13,882 nt of DNA from JAZNUH01 sp045592225 (GTDB lineage: Bacteria > Bacillota > Clostridia > UMGS1883 > UMGS1540): assembly GCA_045592225.1 (NCBI GenBank), contig JAZNUH010000152.1:1-13882 (forward strand), in the 5' to 3' direction. The number at the start of each line of letters is the position of its first letter. The first letter of the stretch is position 1. This document shows, piece by piece, positions 1-7,855 of the stretch. The notes beneath the pieces are model-generated. The model was not told where the DNA came from, ran no database searches, and saw nothing but the letters and a program-made list of their open reading frames with translations. The position numbers and the translations under genes were made by a program.

Positions 1-1
1 A

Positions 2-2827
2 AAAGCTGTTGAAGTACTTTATGCATTAGACCTTGTAGAAGGAAGAACAGAGGACATGTTTGCACCTCACGTAAATCTTACAAGAGCAGAACTTTCTACA
101 ATAATTATGCGCCTTATGGATCTTGAAAATCCCACAGGCACTGGCAATATTTTCGATGACGTGGCAGCTGACCACTGGGCATGCGGTAATATTGAAGCTG
201 CTTATGGTATGGGAATCATAAAGGGTATGGGTGACGGTACATTCGCACCTGATACAGAGGTAACTTTTGCACAGTCGATAAAAATGTTTGTTTGCACATT
301 AGGTTACGAGGTTCATGCAGAAGCTTCAGGCGGATATCCCAGCGGATATATGGCAAAAGCATCCCAGCTCGAGCTTCTTAAGGGAGTAACAGTTGCGGGT
401 GCAGATGCTATTCTGACCAGAGCAGACATGGCTATGATTATTTACAATATGCTGGACGTAAATCTTCTGCAGGAAACATCCTTTGGTGCAGGTGCATCAG
501 GTGGATACGCTGAAGCAGAAGGCAAAACACTTCTTTCTGAATACCGTGGTATATATGAGACAAAAGGTGTTGTTACAGCTGATTACTACACAGCTATAAA
601 GACATCTGAAGCTAAGGTTGCAGAAGGAAGTGTTGCTATTGACGGCAAAGTTTATGCTGCAGGTAATACCGATGCAGCAAGTCTGCTCGGCTACAATGTA
701 AAGGCATACTACACTATTGCTGACGCAACAGAAACAACTGAAATTCTGTATATTTCTGCAGTTTCCGGAGTAAACTCTGTTACAATCTCTGCAGCAGATA
801 TTGAAGAAGACAAAACAACAAAAACTAACATTGAATATAAAGCAGACGGAACAACAAAGAGATTTGCTGTTGACAGTGGTGCAACACTTGTTTTAAACGG
901 TGTTGTTAAAGAAGAATGGACAGCGGAGGACTTAAAGCCTGAGTTGGGTACCGTTACAGCTATTGATAACAGAGGCGCAAATGATGTAATTATAGTTGAA
1001 GCATATACAAACTATGTTGTTAAGTCTGTTAACTCAACAAGCAAAACCATTCTCTTTAAAGAAGGCGAGCCCCTTGTTGTTGATAAGACAGATACATCCA
1101 AAAAGATTAACCTTATAAATGCAAATGGTGAAGCAATAGAAATCAGCGCGCTTTCCGAATGGAATATTCTCTCGGTTGCAAAGAGTGCTGACGGAAAAGT
1201 TATTAAAGCAGTAAAGAGTGATGCAACAGTTTCAGGTAAGGTTATTGAAAGTGACGCTGAAGAAGTTGTTATCGGAGATAAAGCATACAATGTTGACAAT
1301 GCATTACCCAACGGTTCACTTGTTGCTCCTGTGCTTAATATGAATGCTGTATTCAGCCTTGACTTTATGGGTAATATCGCAGCTGTTGATACAGAAAGCG
1401 CAACAACATATAAGTACGGCTTCCTGGTTGGCGCAATAAACCAGAAGGGCATTGGTGGCAAAGGCCAGTTTAAAGTATTTACCGAAGACGGTGATATGAT
1501 ACTCTTTGATGCCGCTGATAAGGTAATCTTAAACGGAACAGCGTACGATGCATCAGAAGTAGTAGCAAACATTCCTTTGAAGACAGTATGGGGTACTCCC
1601 ACGAACGGCTCGGGATCAAATGCAGACAAAAAGGTTTATCCTGTTAAAGGTGAATCAATTCGTCAGCTTATAAGATACGTTGCAAACGACGATAATACTC
1701 AGCTTAAAGAAATTGAAACAGCAGCAGACGTAACCGGCACTCCTATGGATTATGCAGGCGATGCAGGATTTAATATGGTAGTTGAACTTGCTGCAAACGC
1801 AGCTCCTATGACTCCTTCAAGTGTACTGCCTAACGGTTATATTGAAGAAAAGGTAAGTGCTAATGCGTCAACCGTATGGGATGGTCAGTATACATATCGT
1901 GAAGGCGGAATGAGCAACTTTGCAGGCAAGTATGCAGTTGATGCTAATACAAAGTTTTTCGTAATACCAGAAGAAGACAAACCTGACAGTGACTACTCAC
2001 TCCGCGGCAAACCTGCTCACCATGATTTTTATCCTGGAGCTATGTTCTATGACCTTAACGAGGGTAATGTGATAAGCGCAATTGTCTGGGATAAGGGCGC
2101 AGCTGTTGCAATGGGTGGTGCATCAAGTACTCTCAAGGTAGTATATCCTGCATCTGCTGCTGATAAACGTGGTATGTTTGTCGGTGCCAGCAAGGCAATA
2201 GATGATGATGGCGAGGAAATTACAAAAATACGAGTACTCCATACTGATAAAACAGAAAAAACATTTGTTATCAGAGATAACTTTGCATTTGGTGCATGGA
2301 TTACAAACACAAACCTTGAAACAGATACTGTATTAAAGAACAGACAGGCCTCGGGCAGCAAATATGCGGCACAGACAACACCGACAACATACTTATATGC
2401 TAATGAATTGAAGTATGGTGATATTATTAACTATACAACCGATATGACCGAAACATATATAGAAAGCGGTGCAGTGCTTATGCGTTCATCCACCCCCGGT
2501 ATGTATGAGGCAGGATTTAACGAAAATAGGTTTATAAGTCTTTATGAGGATCTTTGGTACGCCGGCGGCGATCTTCTGGCATCAGGTACAGTAAGAACAG
2601 TAACACCCACAAGTATGGTACTTGACACACACTTTGCAAATGCAAATGGTACACCTGGTGCAGCTGTAACCAGAACAATGTCCAAGTCCACAACACCTAT
2701 GGTTGTTGCTCTCAATGTTGAAGAAGGCACACATGAAGTTGTAACATACGACGATATTGTTGAAGGAGACACATACGCAATGGTATGGACAACTGTTTAT
2801 CCGGAATTTTTCATAATCTACAGATAA
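2..2827 (+). CDS. S-layer homology (SLH) domain protein, 5'-truncated by window edge
   Basis: The reading frame is open from base 2, so the true start and probably a signal peptide lie upstream; 941 residues are visible. Residues about 1-45 form the end of one SLH repeat (VNLTRAEL). A second spans about 51-102 (FDDVAADHW, then DGTFAPDTEVTFAQ) and a third about 112-152 (ILTRADMAMIIYNML). SLH triplets usually anchor proteins to pyruvylated secondary cell-wall polymer, so this is probably an exported S-layer or cell-surface protein. Residues about 153-941 are rich in Thr, Ala, Val, Asp and Lys, look extracellular and beta-rich, and contain no domain I recognise. There is no LPXTG motif and no C-terminal membrane segment, which fits SLH-only anchoring. 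A clear terminator follows the TAA stop, so this is the last gene of its transcript. SLH assignment is secure; the specific function of the large C-terminal part is unknown. Confidence 0.93.
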   Translation, partial: KAVEVLYALDLVEGRTEDMFAPHVNLTRAELSTIIMRLMDLENPTGTGNIFDDVAADHWACGNIEAAYGMGIIKGMGDGTFAPDTEVTFAQSIKMFVCTLGYEVHAEASGGYPSGYMAKASQLELLKGVTVAGADAILTRADMAMIIYNMLDVNLLQETSFGAGASGGYAEAEGKTLLSEYRGIYETKGVVTADYYTAIKTSEAKVAEGSVAIDGKVYAAGNTDAASLLGYNVKAYYTIADATETTEILYISAVSGVNSVTISAADIEEDKTTKTNIEYKADGTTKRFAVDSGATLVLNGVVKEEWTAEDLKPELGTVTAIDNRGANDVIIVEAYTNYVVKSVNSTSKTILFKEGEPLVVDKTDTSKKINLINANGEAIEISALSEWNILSVAKSADGKVIKAVKSDATVSGKVIESDAEEVVIGDKAYNVDNALPNGSLVAPVLNMNAVFSLDFMGNIAAVDTESATTYKYGFLVGAINQKGIGGKGQFKVFTEDGDMILFDAADKVILNGTAYDASEVVANIPLKTVWGTPTNGSGSNADKKVYPVKGESIRQLIRYVANDDNTQLKEIETAADVTGTPMDYAGDAGFNMVVELAANAAPMTPSSVLPNGYIEEKVSANASTVWDGQYTYREGGMSNFAGKYAVDANTKFFVIPEEDKPDSDYSLRGKPAHHDFYPGAMFYDLNEGNVISAIVWDKGAAVAMGGASSTLKVVYPASAADKRGMFVGASKAIDDDGEEITKIRVLHTDKTEKTFVIRDNFAFGAWITNTNLETDTVLKNRQASGSKYAAQTTPTTYLYANELKYGDIINYTTDMTETYIESGAVLMRSSTPGMYEAGFNENRFISLYEDLWYAGGDLLASGTVRTVTPTSMVLDTHFANANGTPGAAVTRTMSKSTTPMVVALNVEEGTHEVVTYDDIVEGDTYAMVWTTVYPEFFIIYR

Positions 2828-2835
2828 GAACGAAT

Positions 2836-2870
2836 ATACCTCCTGCTATTATGCAGGAGGTATTTATTTT
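2836..2870 (+). terminator. Intrinsic terminator after the SLH protein gene
   Basis: A perfect 11-bp stem (ATACCTCCTGC at 2836-2846 with its complement at 2853-2863) encloses the 6-base loop TATTAT. It is followed by the T-rich run TTATTTT and begins 8 bases after the stop codon. This is a textbook Rho-independent terminator for the upstream gene. Confidence 0.9.
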
Positions 2871-2948
2871 GCGTTAAGATAGGATGAATATCAATGTTGC
2901 GGAGTGGAAAATACATAATTTTGACACTTTTAATAGTAAGATTATCCC

Positions 2949-2978
2949 TTGATAAATATCAAAAAGAAGTGGTAGAAT
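2949..2978 (+). promoter_or_regulatory. Candidate promoter with palindromic -35 region
   Basis: TTGATA (2949-2954) and TAGAAT (2973-2978) are separated by 18 bases, an acceptable sigma-A-type promoter. The -35 hexamer is one arm of a perfect inverted repeat, TTGATA-AA-TATCAA (2949-2962), which could be an operator or a chance A/T palindrome. A second TTGACA lies at 2921-2926 but has no good -10 partner. Transcription from here would run into the hairpins at 3004-3049 without crossing a credible ORF. Confidence 0.4.
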
Positions 2979-2984
2979 AAAAAA

Positions 2985-3060
2985 CAAGCCAATACTTTTT
3001 TCATTTTGTCCTTTATGACAAAAAAGCAAGACGGAGCTAACTGCTCCGTTTTTGTTTTTT
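2985..3060 (+). ncRNA. Possible short non-coding RNA ending in a terminator
   Basis: The 312 bases between the SLH gene and the next gene contain no convincing ORF. Downstream of the candidate promoter at 2949-2978 are two successive hairpins. The first is TTTTGTC/GACAAAA (3004-3010 with 3017-3023, loop CTTTAT). The second is ACGGAGC/GCTCCGT (3031-3037 with 3043-3049), followed by a T-rich tract. A transcript of roughly 75 bases is therefore predicted. This is inference from promoter and terminator signals only. I do not recognise an RNA family, and the second hairpin could simply be a back-up terminator for the SLH gene. Confidence 0.25.
3031..3060 (+). terminator. Intrinsic terminator upstream of the ABM-family gene
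   Basis: A 7-bp GC-rich stem (ACGGAGC at 3031-3037 and GCTCCGT at 3043-3049, loop TAACT) is followed by a run of eleven T interrupted by one G (TTTTGTTTTTTT). This is a strong Rho-independent terminator on the plus strand. It lies just upstream of the promoter at 3071-3099 and so insulates the next gene. Confidence 0.8.
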
Positions 3061-3070
3061 TGCCCCAAAA

Positions 3071-3099
3071 TTGACTTTATAGATGTAATGTGGTATTAT
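3071..3099 (+). promoter_or_regulatory. Promoter of the small ABM-domain gene
   Basis: TTGACT (3071-3076) and TATTAT (3094-3099) are 17 bases apart, a near-consensus sigma-A promoter. The predicted start of transcription near 3106 leaves a leader of about 34 bases before the chosen ATG at 3140. Confidence 0.75.
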
Positions 3100-3139
3100 T
3101 AGCTAAAGGATAATAATGTTATTAAAGGAGAGAATGGAT

Positions 3140-3427
3140 ATGTACAGAATATACGTAGTATTTAAATGTGTTCCGGGCAAAAGAGAGGGATATATTGAAA
3201 AAATGAAATCGGAGGGTATTATTGATGCTGTAAGAGGCGAAGACGGATGCTACCGCTATGATTTTTACTATTCGGAAAAGGACGTTGACGAAATTCTTTT
3301 GATTGAGGAATGGGAAAGTAAAAAGCATCAGCAAATACATCTTACACAGCCACATATGGAAAAACTTCACGAGATTAAACCCGACTTTGTTCTGTCGGCA
3401 ACTTTAGGCGAATTTGAGATTAAATAA
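3140..3427 (+). CDS. Antibiotic biosynthesis monooxygenase (ABM)-fold protein, putative YgiN-like
   Basis: A 95-residue protein with the features of the dimeric alpha/beta ABM family: an opening strand (MYRIYVVFKCVPGKREGY), a central segment GEDGCYRYDFYYS, then EILLIEEWESKKHQQIHLTQPHMEKL, where the EEW and the H-x7-H-like spacing are typical of YgiN-type proteins. Relatives include quinol monooxygenases and heme-degrading enzymes, but many have no known substrate, so I assign only the fold. The ATG at 3140 is chosen because the ribosome site AAAGGAG (3124-3130) sits 9 bases before it; the ATG at 3134 is only 3 bases away and the one at 3116 has no site. The gene appears monocistronic: it has its own promoter, and another promoter follows its stop. 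The protein is probably cytosolic, since no signal peptide or membrane segment is visible. Confidence 0.8.
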   Translation: MYRIYVVFKCVPGKREGYIEKMKSEGIIDAVRGEDGCYRYDFYYSEKDVDEILLIEEWESKKHQQIHLTQPHMEKLHEIKPDFVLSATLGEFEIK

Positions 3428-3442
3428 ATAACCGCTGAATTA

Positions 3443-3471
3443 TTGCAAAAAACGGTATAATGTAGTATAAT
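3443..3471 (+). promoter_or_regulatory. Promoter of the FHA-SEDS-PBP-ahcY operon
   Basis: TTGCAA (3443-3448) and TATAAT (3466-3471) are 17 bases apart, with a perfect -10 hexamer. A second TATAAT at 3456-3461 lacks a good -35. Predicted transcription starts near 3478, leaving a very short leader of about 13 bases before ATG 3491. The ribosome site AAAGGA (3480-3485) would be almost at the 5' end of the message. Confidence 0.75.
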
Positions 3472-3490
3472 CTACAATCAAAGGATGGTG

Positions 3491-3964
3491 ATGCAGGTGC
3501 TGGATATAATGGCAAAAATATTTTCCTTTGCATTTATTATCATAATATATATGTTTATTATTAAAATAATCCAGATGGTTTATCTGGATATAGATACAAT
3601 GAGCAGAAAGAAATCAAACGAGGGTGTTGCAGGCACATATTTAAAGCTTTTAAACCTGCGACGTTCACTTGATTTTCCTGTTAATGAAAGTTATTCCGTA
3701 TCGCGTGACGTAATAATCGGCAGAGAAAAAAGATGCGGTATATCAATCGACGACCCATTTATGTCGCAAAAGCATGCAGAAATAATAGTACGTGACGGCG
3801 TGTGCTATATAAGTGATCTGGGCAGCACAAACGGGACCTTTATAAACGGCAGCGAAATTTCGGATGAACCTATTGAACTGCTTGATGGAGATAAAGTGCA
3901 GATAGGTCAGCTTTCATTTATTTTTGTTTCAGATAAAGAGGAAGAAGGTGGCGGGGTTGAGTAA
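3491..3964 (+). CDS. Membrane-anchored FHA-domain protein
   Basis: A 157-residue protein with one N-terminal membrane segment (about residues 8-31, rich in Ile and Phe), a short linker, and a C-terminal forkhead-associated domain (about residues 68-148). Core FHA residues are present: GR at 77-78, Ser92 and His95 in the S-x-x-H motif, and LGSTNGT at 110-116. FHA domains bind phosphothreonine peptides, so the protein probably recruits a phosphorylated partner to the membrane face. The gene leads directly into SEDS and PBP genes, like fhaB (fipA) before rodA-pbpA in actinobacteria. This suggests a role in controlling wall synthesis, which is inference. ATG 3491 lies 5 bases after AAAGGA; the ATG at 3485 overlaps that site and is less likely. 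The 3' end overlaps the next gene. Confidence 0.9.
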   Translation: MQVLDIMAKIFSFAFIIIIYMFIIKIIQMVYLDIDTMSRKKSNEGVAGTYLKLLNLRRSLDFPVNESYSVSRDVIIGREKRCGISIDDPFMSQKHAEIIVRDGVCYISDLGSTNGTFINGSEISDEPIELLDGDKVQIGQLSFIFVSDKEEEGGGVE

Positions 3965-5216
3965 AATAAAACGACTTGCGCCGCTTATAATGATAATTAT
4001 TGCGAATGTCATTGGCTTTGGCATTTTGTTTTTTACAGCCGAGGGAGTTGATGTACACAGTCTGTATTATTCTGTTGCGCTCTTGGGCGTGGTCCTTATT
4101 TCCTATTGTCTTATTGTGTTTTTCTCGCTGGGAGACGATTATCTGTTTTTGATAGTGTCTATGCTCCTTACCATAGGAATTATAATGCTTTTTCGCATTA
4201 ATCCCGAGGTTGCGGTAAGACAGATTATATGGTTTTATGTTGGAATGGCGGGCTCTTATGTAGTATATTTTTTGTTCCGTTTTATAAAAAGCTGGGACAG
4301 GGCAGCGGTGCTTTATATTGCAGTATCAATTATGCTTTTCCTTATAACTCTTGTATTTGGCAGAGCAGAAGGTGGTGCAAAAAACTGGATAAGTGTTGGC
4401 AGTATAAGTGTTCAACCGTCGGAAATTATTAAAATTTTGTTTGTACTGGCGCTTGCCTCTATGTATACCGCACCATATATCGAGGATATAGATGGTAGCT
4501 TTTTGCAGCGTCATTTCAATGATGAAACAGGCAGACAGCTTATGATTATGGCTGTTGTATATGTCAATCTGGGCTTTCTTGTTCTGCAGCGTGAGTGGGG
4601 CTCGGCAGTTCTGTACTTCCTTATTTACTTTGTAATGCAGTATGTGTTTGGTACGAAAAAGAGAATATTGTGGTCTAATATCCTGCTTGCATGTCTGGGT
4701 GGTATAGGGGGATATATGACAATGAACCATATTCAGGAACGTGTTGCAATATGGAAAGACCCTTTTGCAGATGCAGGGGATATGGGTTACCAGATTGTTC
4801 AGTCTTTATATGCCATGGCATCCGGCGGATTTATGGGATCGGGTCTCGGACAGGGTAGCCCTGATCTTATACCGGTTGTAAAATCTGATTTTATTTTTTC
4901 AGCTATATATGAGGAATTTGGTATGCTTGGTGCAACGGCGGTGATTATGCTGTTTTTCCTGCTGGTATACAGGGGAATAAAAATATCCCTGCGTTGTACA
5001 AATACCTTTAACAAGGCACTTACATTGGGTTTAAGCCTTATGTTTGGTTTTCAGACATTTATTATCATAGGCGGTGTTACAAAATTCATTCCGATGACAG
5101 GAATAACCTTGCCTTTTATGAGTGCGGGAGGCAGTTCTCTTGCAGCATCCTTTATTGCACTTGCAATTTTGCAGGCGGTATCGGGTAGAAAGGAGGATTT
5201 GAGTGATGACATTTAA
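3948..5216 (+). CDS. SEDS-family peptidoglycan glycosyltransferase (RodA/FtsW type)
   Basis: A polytopic membrane protein of about 422 residues with around ten hydrophobic segments. It polymerises lipid II into glycan strands with a class B PBP partner. Visible SEDS signatures are GGAKNWISVG, QPSEIIKI, the loop ERVAIWKDPFADAGDMGYQ, GSGLGQGSPDL, SDFIFSAIYEEFGMLG and the C-terminal TGITLPFMSAGGSS. Asp314 in SDFIF aligns with the catalytic Asp262 of E. coli RodA. Whether it serves elongation or division cannot be told from sequence alone; the neighbouring PBP resembles PbpA, favouring a RodA-like pairing. The start is uncertain: GTG 3948 follows GAGGA by about 6 bases, while TTG 3957 follows AAGGTGG by 6 bases. 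Either overlaps the FHA gene (17 or 8 bases), implying translational coupling. Confidence 0.93.
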   Translation: MAGLSKIKRLAPLIMIIIANVIGFGILFFTAEGVDVHSLYYSVALLGVVLISYCLIVFFSLGDDYLFLIVSMLLTIGIIMLFRINPEVAVRQIIWFYVGMAGSYVVYFLFRFIKSWDRAAVLYIAVSIMLFLITLVFGRAEGGAKNWISVGSISVQPSEIIKILFVLALASMYTAPYIEDIDGSFLQRHFNDETGRQLMIMAVVYVNLGFLVLQREWGSAVLYFLIYFVMQYVFGTKKRILWSNILLACLGGIGGYMTMNHIQERVAIWKDPFADAGDMGYQIVQSLYAMASGGFMGSGLGQGSPDLIPVVKSDFIFSAIYEEFGMLGATAVIMLFFLLVYRGIKISLRCTNTFNKALTLGLSLMFGFQTFIIIGGVTKFIPMTGITLPFMSAGGSSLAASFIALAILQAVSGRKEDLSDDI

Positions 5217-6609
5217 TAAAAAAATCCTCCACGCGTTGATTTTAATGTCTGCACTTTTTCTGAGCCTGGTTGGTTACCTGACGTATTTTCAGATATTCAG
5301 GGGACCCGAGCTTGCAAATACAGGCAGTAATCCGCGAACATTCATAGAAGAAGATAAAATACAAAGAGGAGATATATACGACAGAAACGGTAAAAAGCTG
5401 GCGTATAGCGAAACAGACAGCGAGGGGCAGAAGAGAATATACCCTTATGGCTCTCTGTACTCGCATGTGATAGGTTACAGTAATCACACCTACGGCAGGT
5501 CAAATATAGAAAATCAGTTTAACGGGCAGCTTATGGGAACAGACTTTGTAAATTCAATTTTTGGGCTTAAGGATTACCTTTCAGGCGATACCAAGGAGGG
5601 TGCAGACCTTACCCTTACAATTGACCATAATCTGCAAAAAACGGCGTCGGACAGACTGGGCAACCGAAAGGGAGCAGTTGTTGCAATTGACCCTCAGACA
5701 GGTGAGGTGCTGGCATTGGTATCCAAGCCTACCTTTGACCCTTCAGTTGAAAATCTTAAGGAAAACTGGGAGGATATAATAAATGACGGGGACAGCCCGT
5801 TGCTTGCAAGGGCAACCTCCGGACTATATCCACCGGGTTCTTCCTTTAAAACCATAATTGCTGCCGCAGGAATTGATGACGGACTTGACGGCGTAACGTA
5901 CGAGGATACAGGCAGTATAATAGTCGGAGGAATGGAGTTTTTCAACTACGGACAAAAGGTATACGGTGAAATGGATATAAACCGTGCCTTTGCTCTTTCG
6001 TGTAACACCTATTTTATTGATATGGCAGATAAGCTTGGCGAAGGAAAAATAAGAGACGCGGCTGAAAAATTTATGTTCAATACAGAAGTGGAATTTGATA
6101 TTCCCCTTGCAACAAGCAGTGTGCTTACGGGTGATAACAGCAAAACCGAAATTGCGGCAACAGGAATGGGGCAGGGAGATACCCTTGCAACACCCTTCCA
6201 AATGGCACTTGTTGCCTGTGCTGCTGCAAATGACGGAACTATTATGAGACCATACATTGTACAAAGCGCCAAAGCATCAAACGGTGCGGTGACATACCGC
6301 ACAGGTCAAAAGATTTTAGGGAGAGCAATGGATGCTGTAACCGCATCACAAATCAGCAGTATGATGAGTGACTGTGTTGAATACGGAACAGGTGTTGGCA
6401 CCGCGGTATCAGGCGTGTCAATTTACGGCAAAACAGGTACGGCGGAAAACGCAGAGGGTAAAGACCACGCGTGGTTTATATGCTATGGTGAATATAATAA
6501 TAAAAAAATTGCCGTTTGTGTTATGGTAGAGTATGCAGGTGTTACCGGTTCAGAGGCTTGTATACCTGTTGCAAACGAAATTATAAGACAATGGAAAAAT
6601 AATATATGA
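5206..6609 (+). CDS. Class B penicillin-binding protein, short PbpA-like transpeptidase
   Basis: A 467-residue DD-transpeptidase that cross-links peptidoglycan. It has one N-terminal membrane anchor (about residues 6-30), then the class B signature RGDIYDRNGKKLA, a short linker domain, and the transpeptidase domain from about residue 150. All three active-site motifs are intact: SSFK with catalytic Ser212 and Lys215, SCN at 265-267, and KTG at 409-411 within YGKTGTAEN. It is much shorter than the 580-750 residues of typical FtsI or PBP2 and lacks PASTA repeats. In length and layout it resembles actinobacterial PbpA. AGGAGG ends at 5196, 9 bases before ATG 5206; GTG 5203 is an alternative. The start overlaps the SEDS stop by 11 bases, so the two are co-translated and are the likely functional pair. 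Confidence 0.93.
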   Translation: MTFNKKILHALILMSALFLSLVGYLTYFQIFRGPELANTGSNPRTFIEEDKIQRGDIYDRNGKKLAYSETDSEGQKRIYPYGSLYSHVIGYSNHTYGRSNIENQFNGQLMGTDFVNSIFGLKDYLSGDTKEGADLTLTIDHNLQKTASDRLGNRKGAVVAIDPQTGEVLALVSKPTFDPSVENLKENWEDIINDGDSPLLARATSGLYPPGSSFKTIIAAAGIDDGLDGVTYEDTGSIIVGGMEFFNYGQKVYGEMDINRAFALSCNTYFIDMADKLGEGKIRDAAEKFMFNTEVEFDIPLATSSVLTGDNSKTEIAATGMGQGDTLATPFQMALVACAAANDGTIMRPYIVQSAKASNGAVTYRTGQKILGRAMDAVTASQISSMMSDCVEYGTGVGTAVSGVSIYGKTGTAENAEGKDHAWFICYGEYNNKKIAVCVMVEYAGVTGSEACIPVANEIIRQWKNNI

Positions 6610-6619
6610 GGTGAACAAA

Positions 6620-7852
6620 ATGAGCATTATTAAAGACATAAACCTTAAAAACAGCGGTGAAGCAAAAATTGAATGGGTAAGAAGAAATATGCCCCTTCTT
6701 CGAAACATTGAAAAAGAGTTTATAGAAAAAAAGCCTCTTGACGGAGTTAAAATAACTATAAGCATTCACGTTGAGGCGAAAACTGCATATATGGCGAGAG
6801 TTCTTGCGGCAGGCGGAGCGCAGGTTACAGTAACAGGCTGCAATCCTCTTTCAACCCAGGATGATGTTGCAGCGGCACTTTGTGCAGGCGGACTTGAGGT
6901 GTTTGCAGTACACGGAGCAAGTGATAAGGAATATCAGTCGCACATTTATGCCGCACTTGATACAAAGCCTGATATTATTCTTGATGATGGCGGCGACCTG
7001 ACAGAAGCACTCCACGGTGATAAACGTCATCTTGCTGATAACATCTGGGGCGGTTCGGAGGAAACAACAACAGGTGTTATGCGCCTTTATTCAAGACAGA
7101 AAAGCGGTAAGCTTTTGTTCCCTATGATTTCGGTAAACGATGCTGATTGTAAGCATCTTTTTGACAACAGATATGGTACAGGACAGTCAGTATGGGACGG
7201 AATTAACAGAACAACCAACCTGATTGTTGCAGGAAAAACCGTTGTAGTTGCCGGCTATGGCTGGTGCGGAAGAGGTTGTGCAATGCGTGCAAAGGGCATG
7301 GGCGCAAAGGTAATCGTATGCGAGGTTGACGAGGTAAAAGCAATTGAAGCGGTAATGGACGGATACGAAGTAATGCCTATGCGTGAAGCAGCGGCAAAGG
7401 GAGATTTCTTTGTTACTGTTACAGGCTGCAAGGATGTTATAACAGGTGCCCACTTCGCAAAAATGCGTGACGGTGCGGTTATGTGTAACGCCGGACACTT
7501 TGATGTTGAAATTTCTAAAACAGACCTTAACTCAATGGCAGACAGTGTAAGCGAGGTTAAGCCCTCCATTACAGAATACAAAATCGGAGATAAGCGCCTT
7601 TATCTTCTTGCAGAAGGCAGACTTGTAAACCTTGCGGCAGGTGACGGACATCCCGCAGAAATTATGGATATGAGCTTTGCACTGCAGACACTTACCATGG
7701 AATACATTGCAAAAAATCATACAAAGCTTAAAGCAGGCATATACGATGTACCTGCGGAAATTGACAAACGTGTGGCAGCTATGAAGCTGGCGGCTCACGG
7801 AATTAAAATTGATAAACTTACAAAGGAACAGAAAAAGTACATTAACTCATAA
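6620..7852 (+). CDS. ahcY: Adenosylhomocysteinase (S-adenosylhomocysteine hydrolase)
   Basis: A 410-residue cytosolic NAD-dependent enzyme that splits S-adenosylhomocysteine into adenosine and homocysteine, removing the by-product of methylation. Key features are DDGGDLT (from residue 122), EETTTG (147-152), the substrate-binding Lys178 and Asp182 in the segment NDADCKHLFDN, and the Rossmann motif GYGWCGRG (212-219). It is the short form with NRYGTGQSVWDG and a C-terminus ending KEQKKYINS, as in archaeal and Thermotoga-type enzymes, without the Lys/Tyr tail of the longer form. Some archaeal members prefer S-inosylhomocysteine, so the exact substrate is not certain. ATG 6620 lies 6 bases after GAGGTG, which is better than GTG 6611. 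It starts 10 bases after the PBP stop, so it is the last gene of the wall operon although its job is metabolic. Confidence 0.95.
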   Translation: MSIIKDINLKNSGEAKIEWVRRNMPLLRNIEKEFIEKKPLDGVKITISIHVEAKTAYMARVLAAGGAQVTVTGCNPLSTQDDVAAALCAGGLEVFAVHGASDKEYQSHIYAALDTKPDIILDDGGDLTEALHGDKRHLADNIWGGSEETTTGVMRLYSRQKSGKLLFPMISVNDADCKHLFDNRYGTGQSVWDGINRTTNLIVAGKTVVVAGYGWCGRGCAMRAKGMGAKVIVCEVDEVKAIEAVMDGYEVMPMREAAAKGDFFVTVTGCKDVITGAHFAKMRDGAVMCNAGHFDVEISKTDLNSMADSVSEVKPSITEYKIGDKRLYLLAEGRLVNLAAGDGHPAEIMDMSFALQTLTMEYIAKNHTKLKAGIYDVPAEIDKRVAAMKLAAHGIKIDKLTKEQKKYINS

Positions 7853-7855
7853 CAG

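Noticed and set aside
1012..1629. Minus-strand ORF of 205 codons inside the SLH gene
   Set aside because: It is a shadow of the strong plus-strand coding frame and has no recognisable family features.
2874..3068. Minus-strand ORF of 64 codons in the SLH-ABM intergenic region
   Set aside because: It starts at a TTG with no ribosome site and runs antisense through the plus-strand terminator, so hydrophobic residues come from A/T-rich sequence.
4326..4730. Minus-strand ORF of 134 codons opposite the SEDS gene
   Set aside because: It is antisense to conserved SEDS motifs and has no family resemblance or ribosome site.
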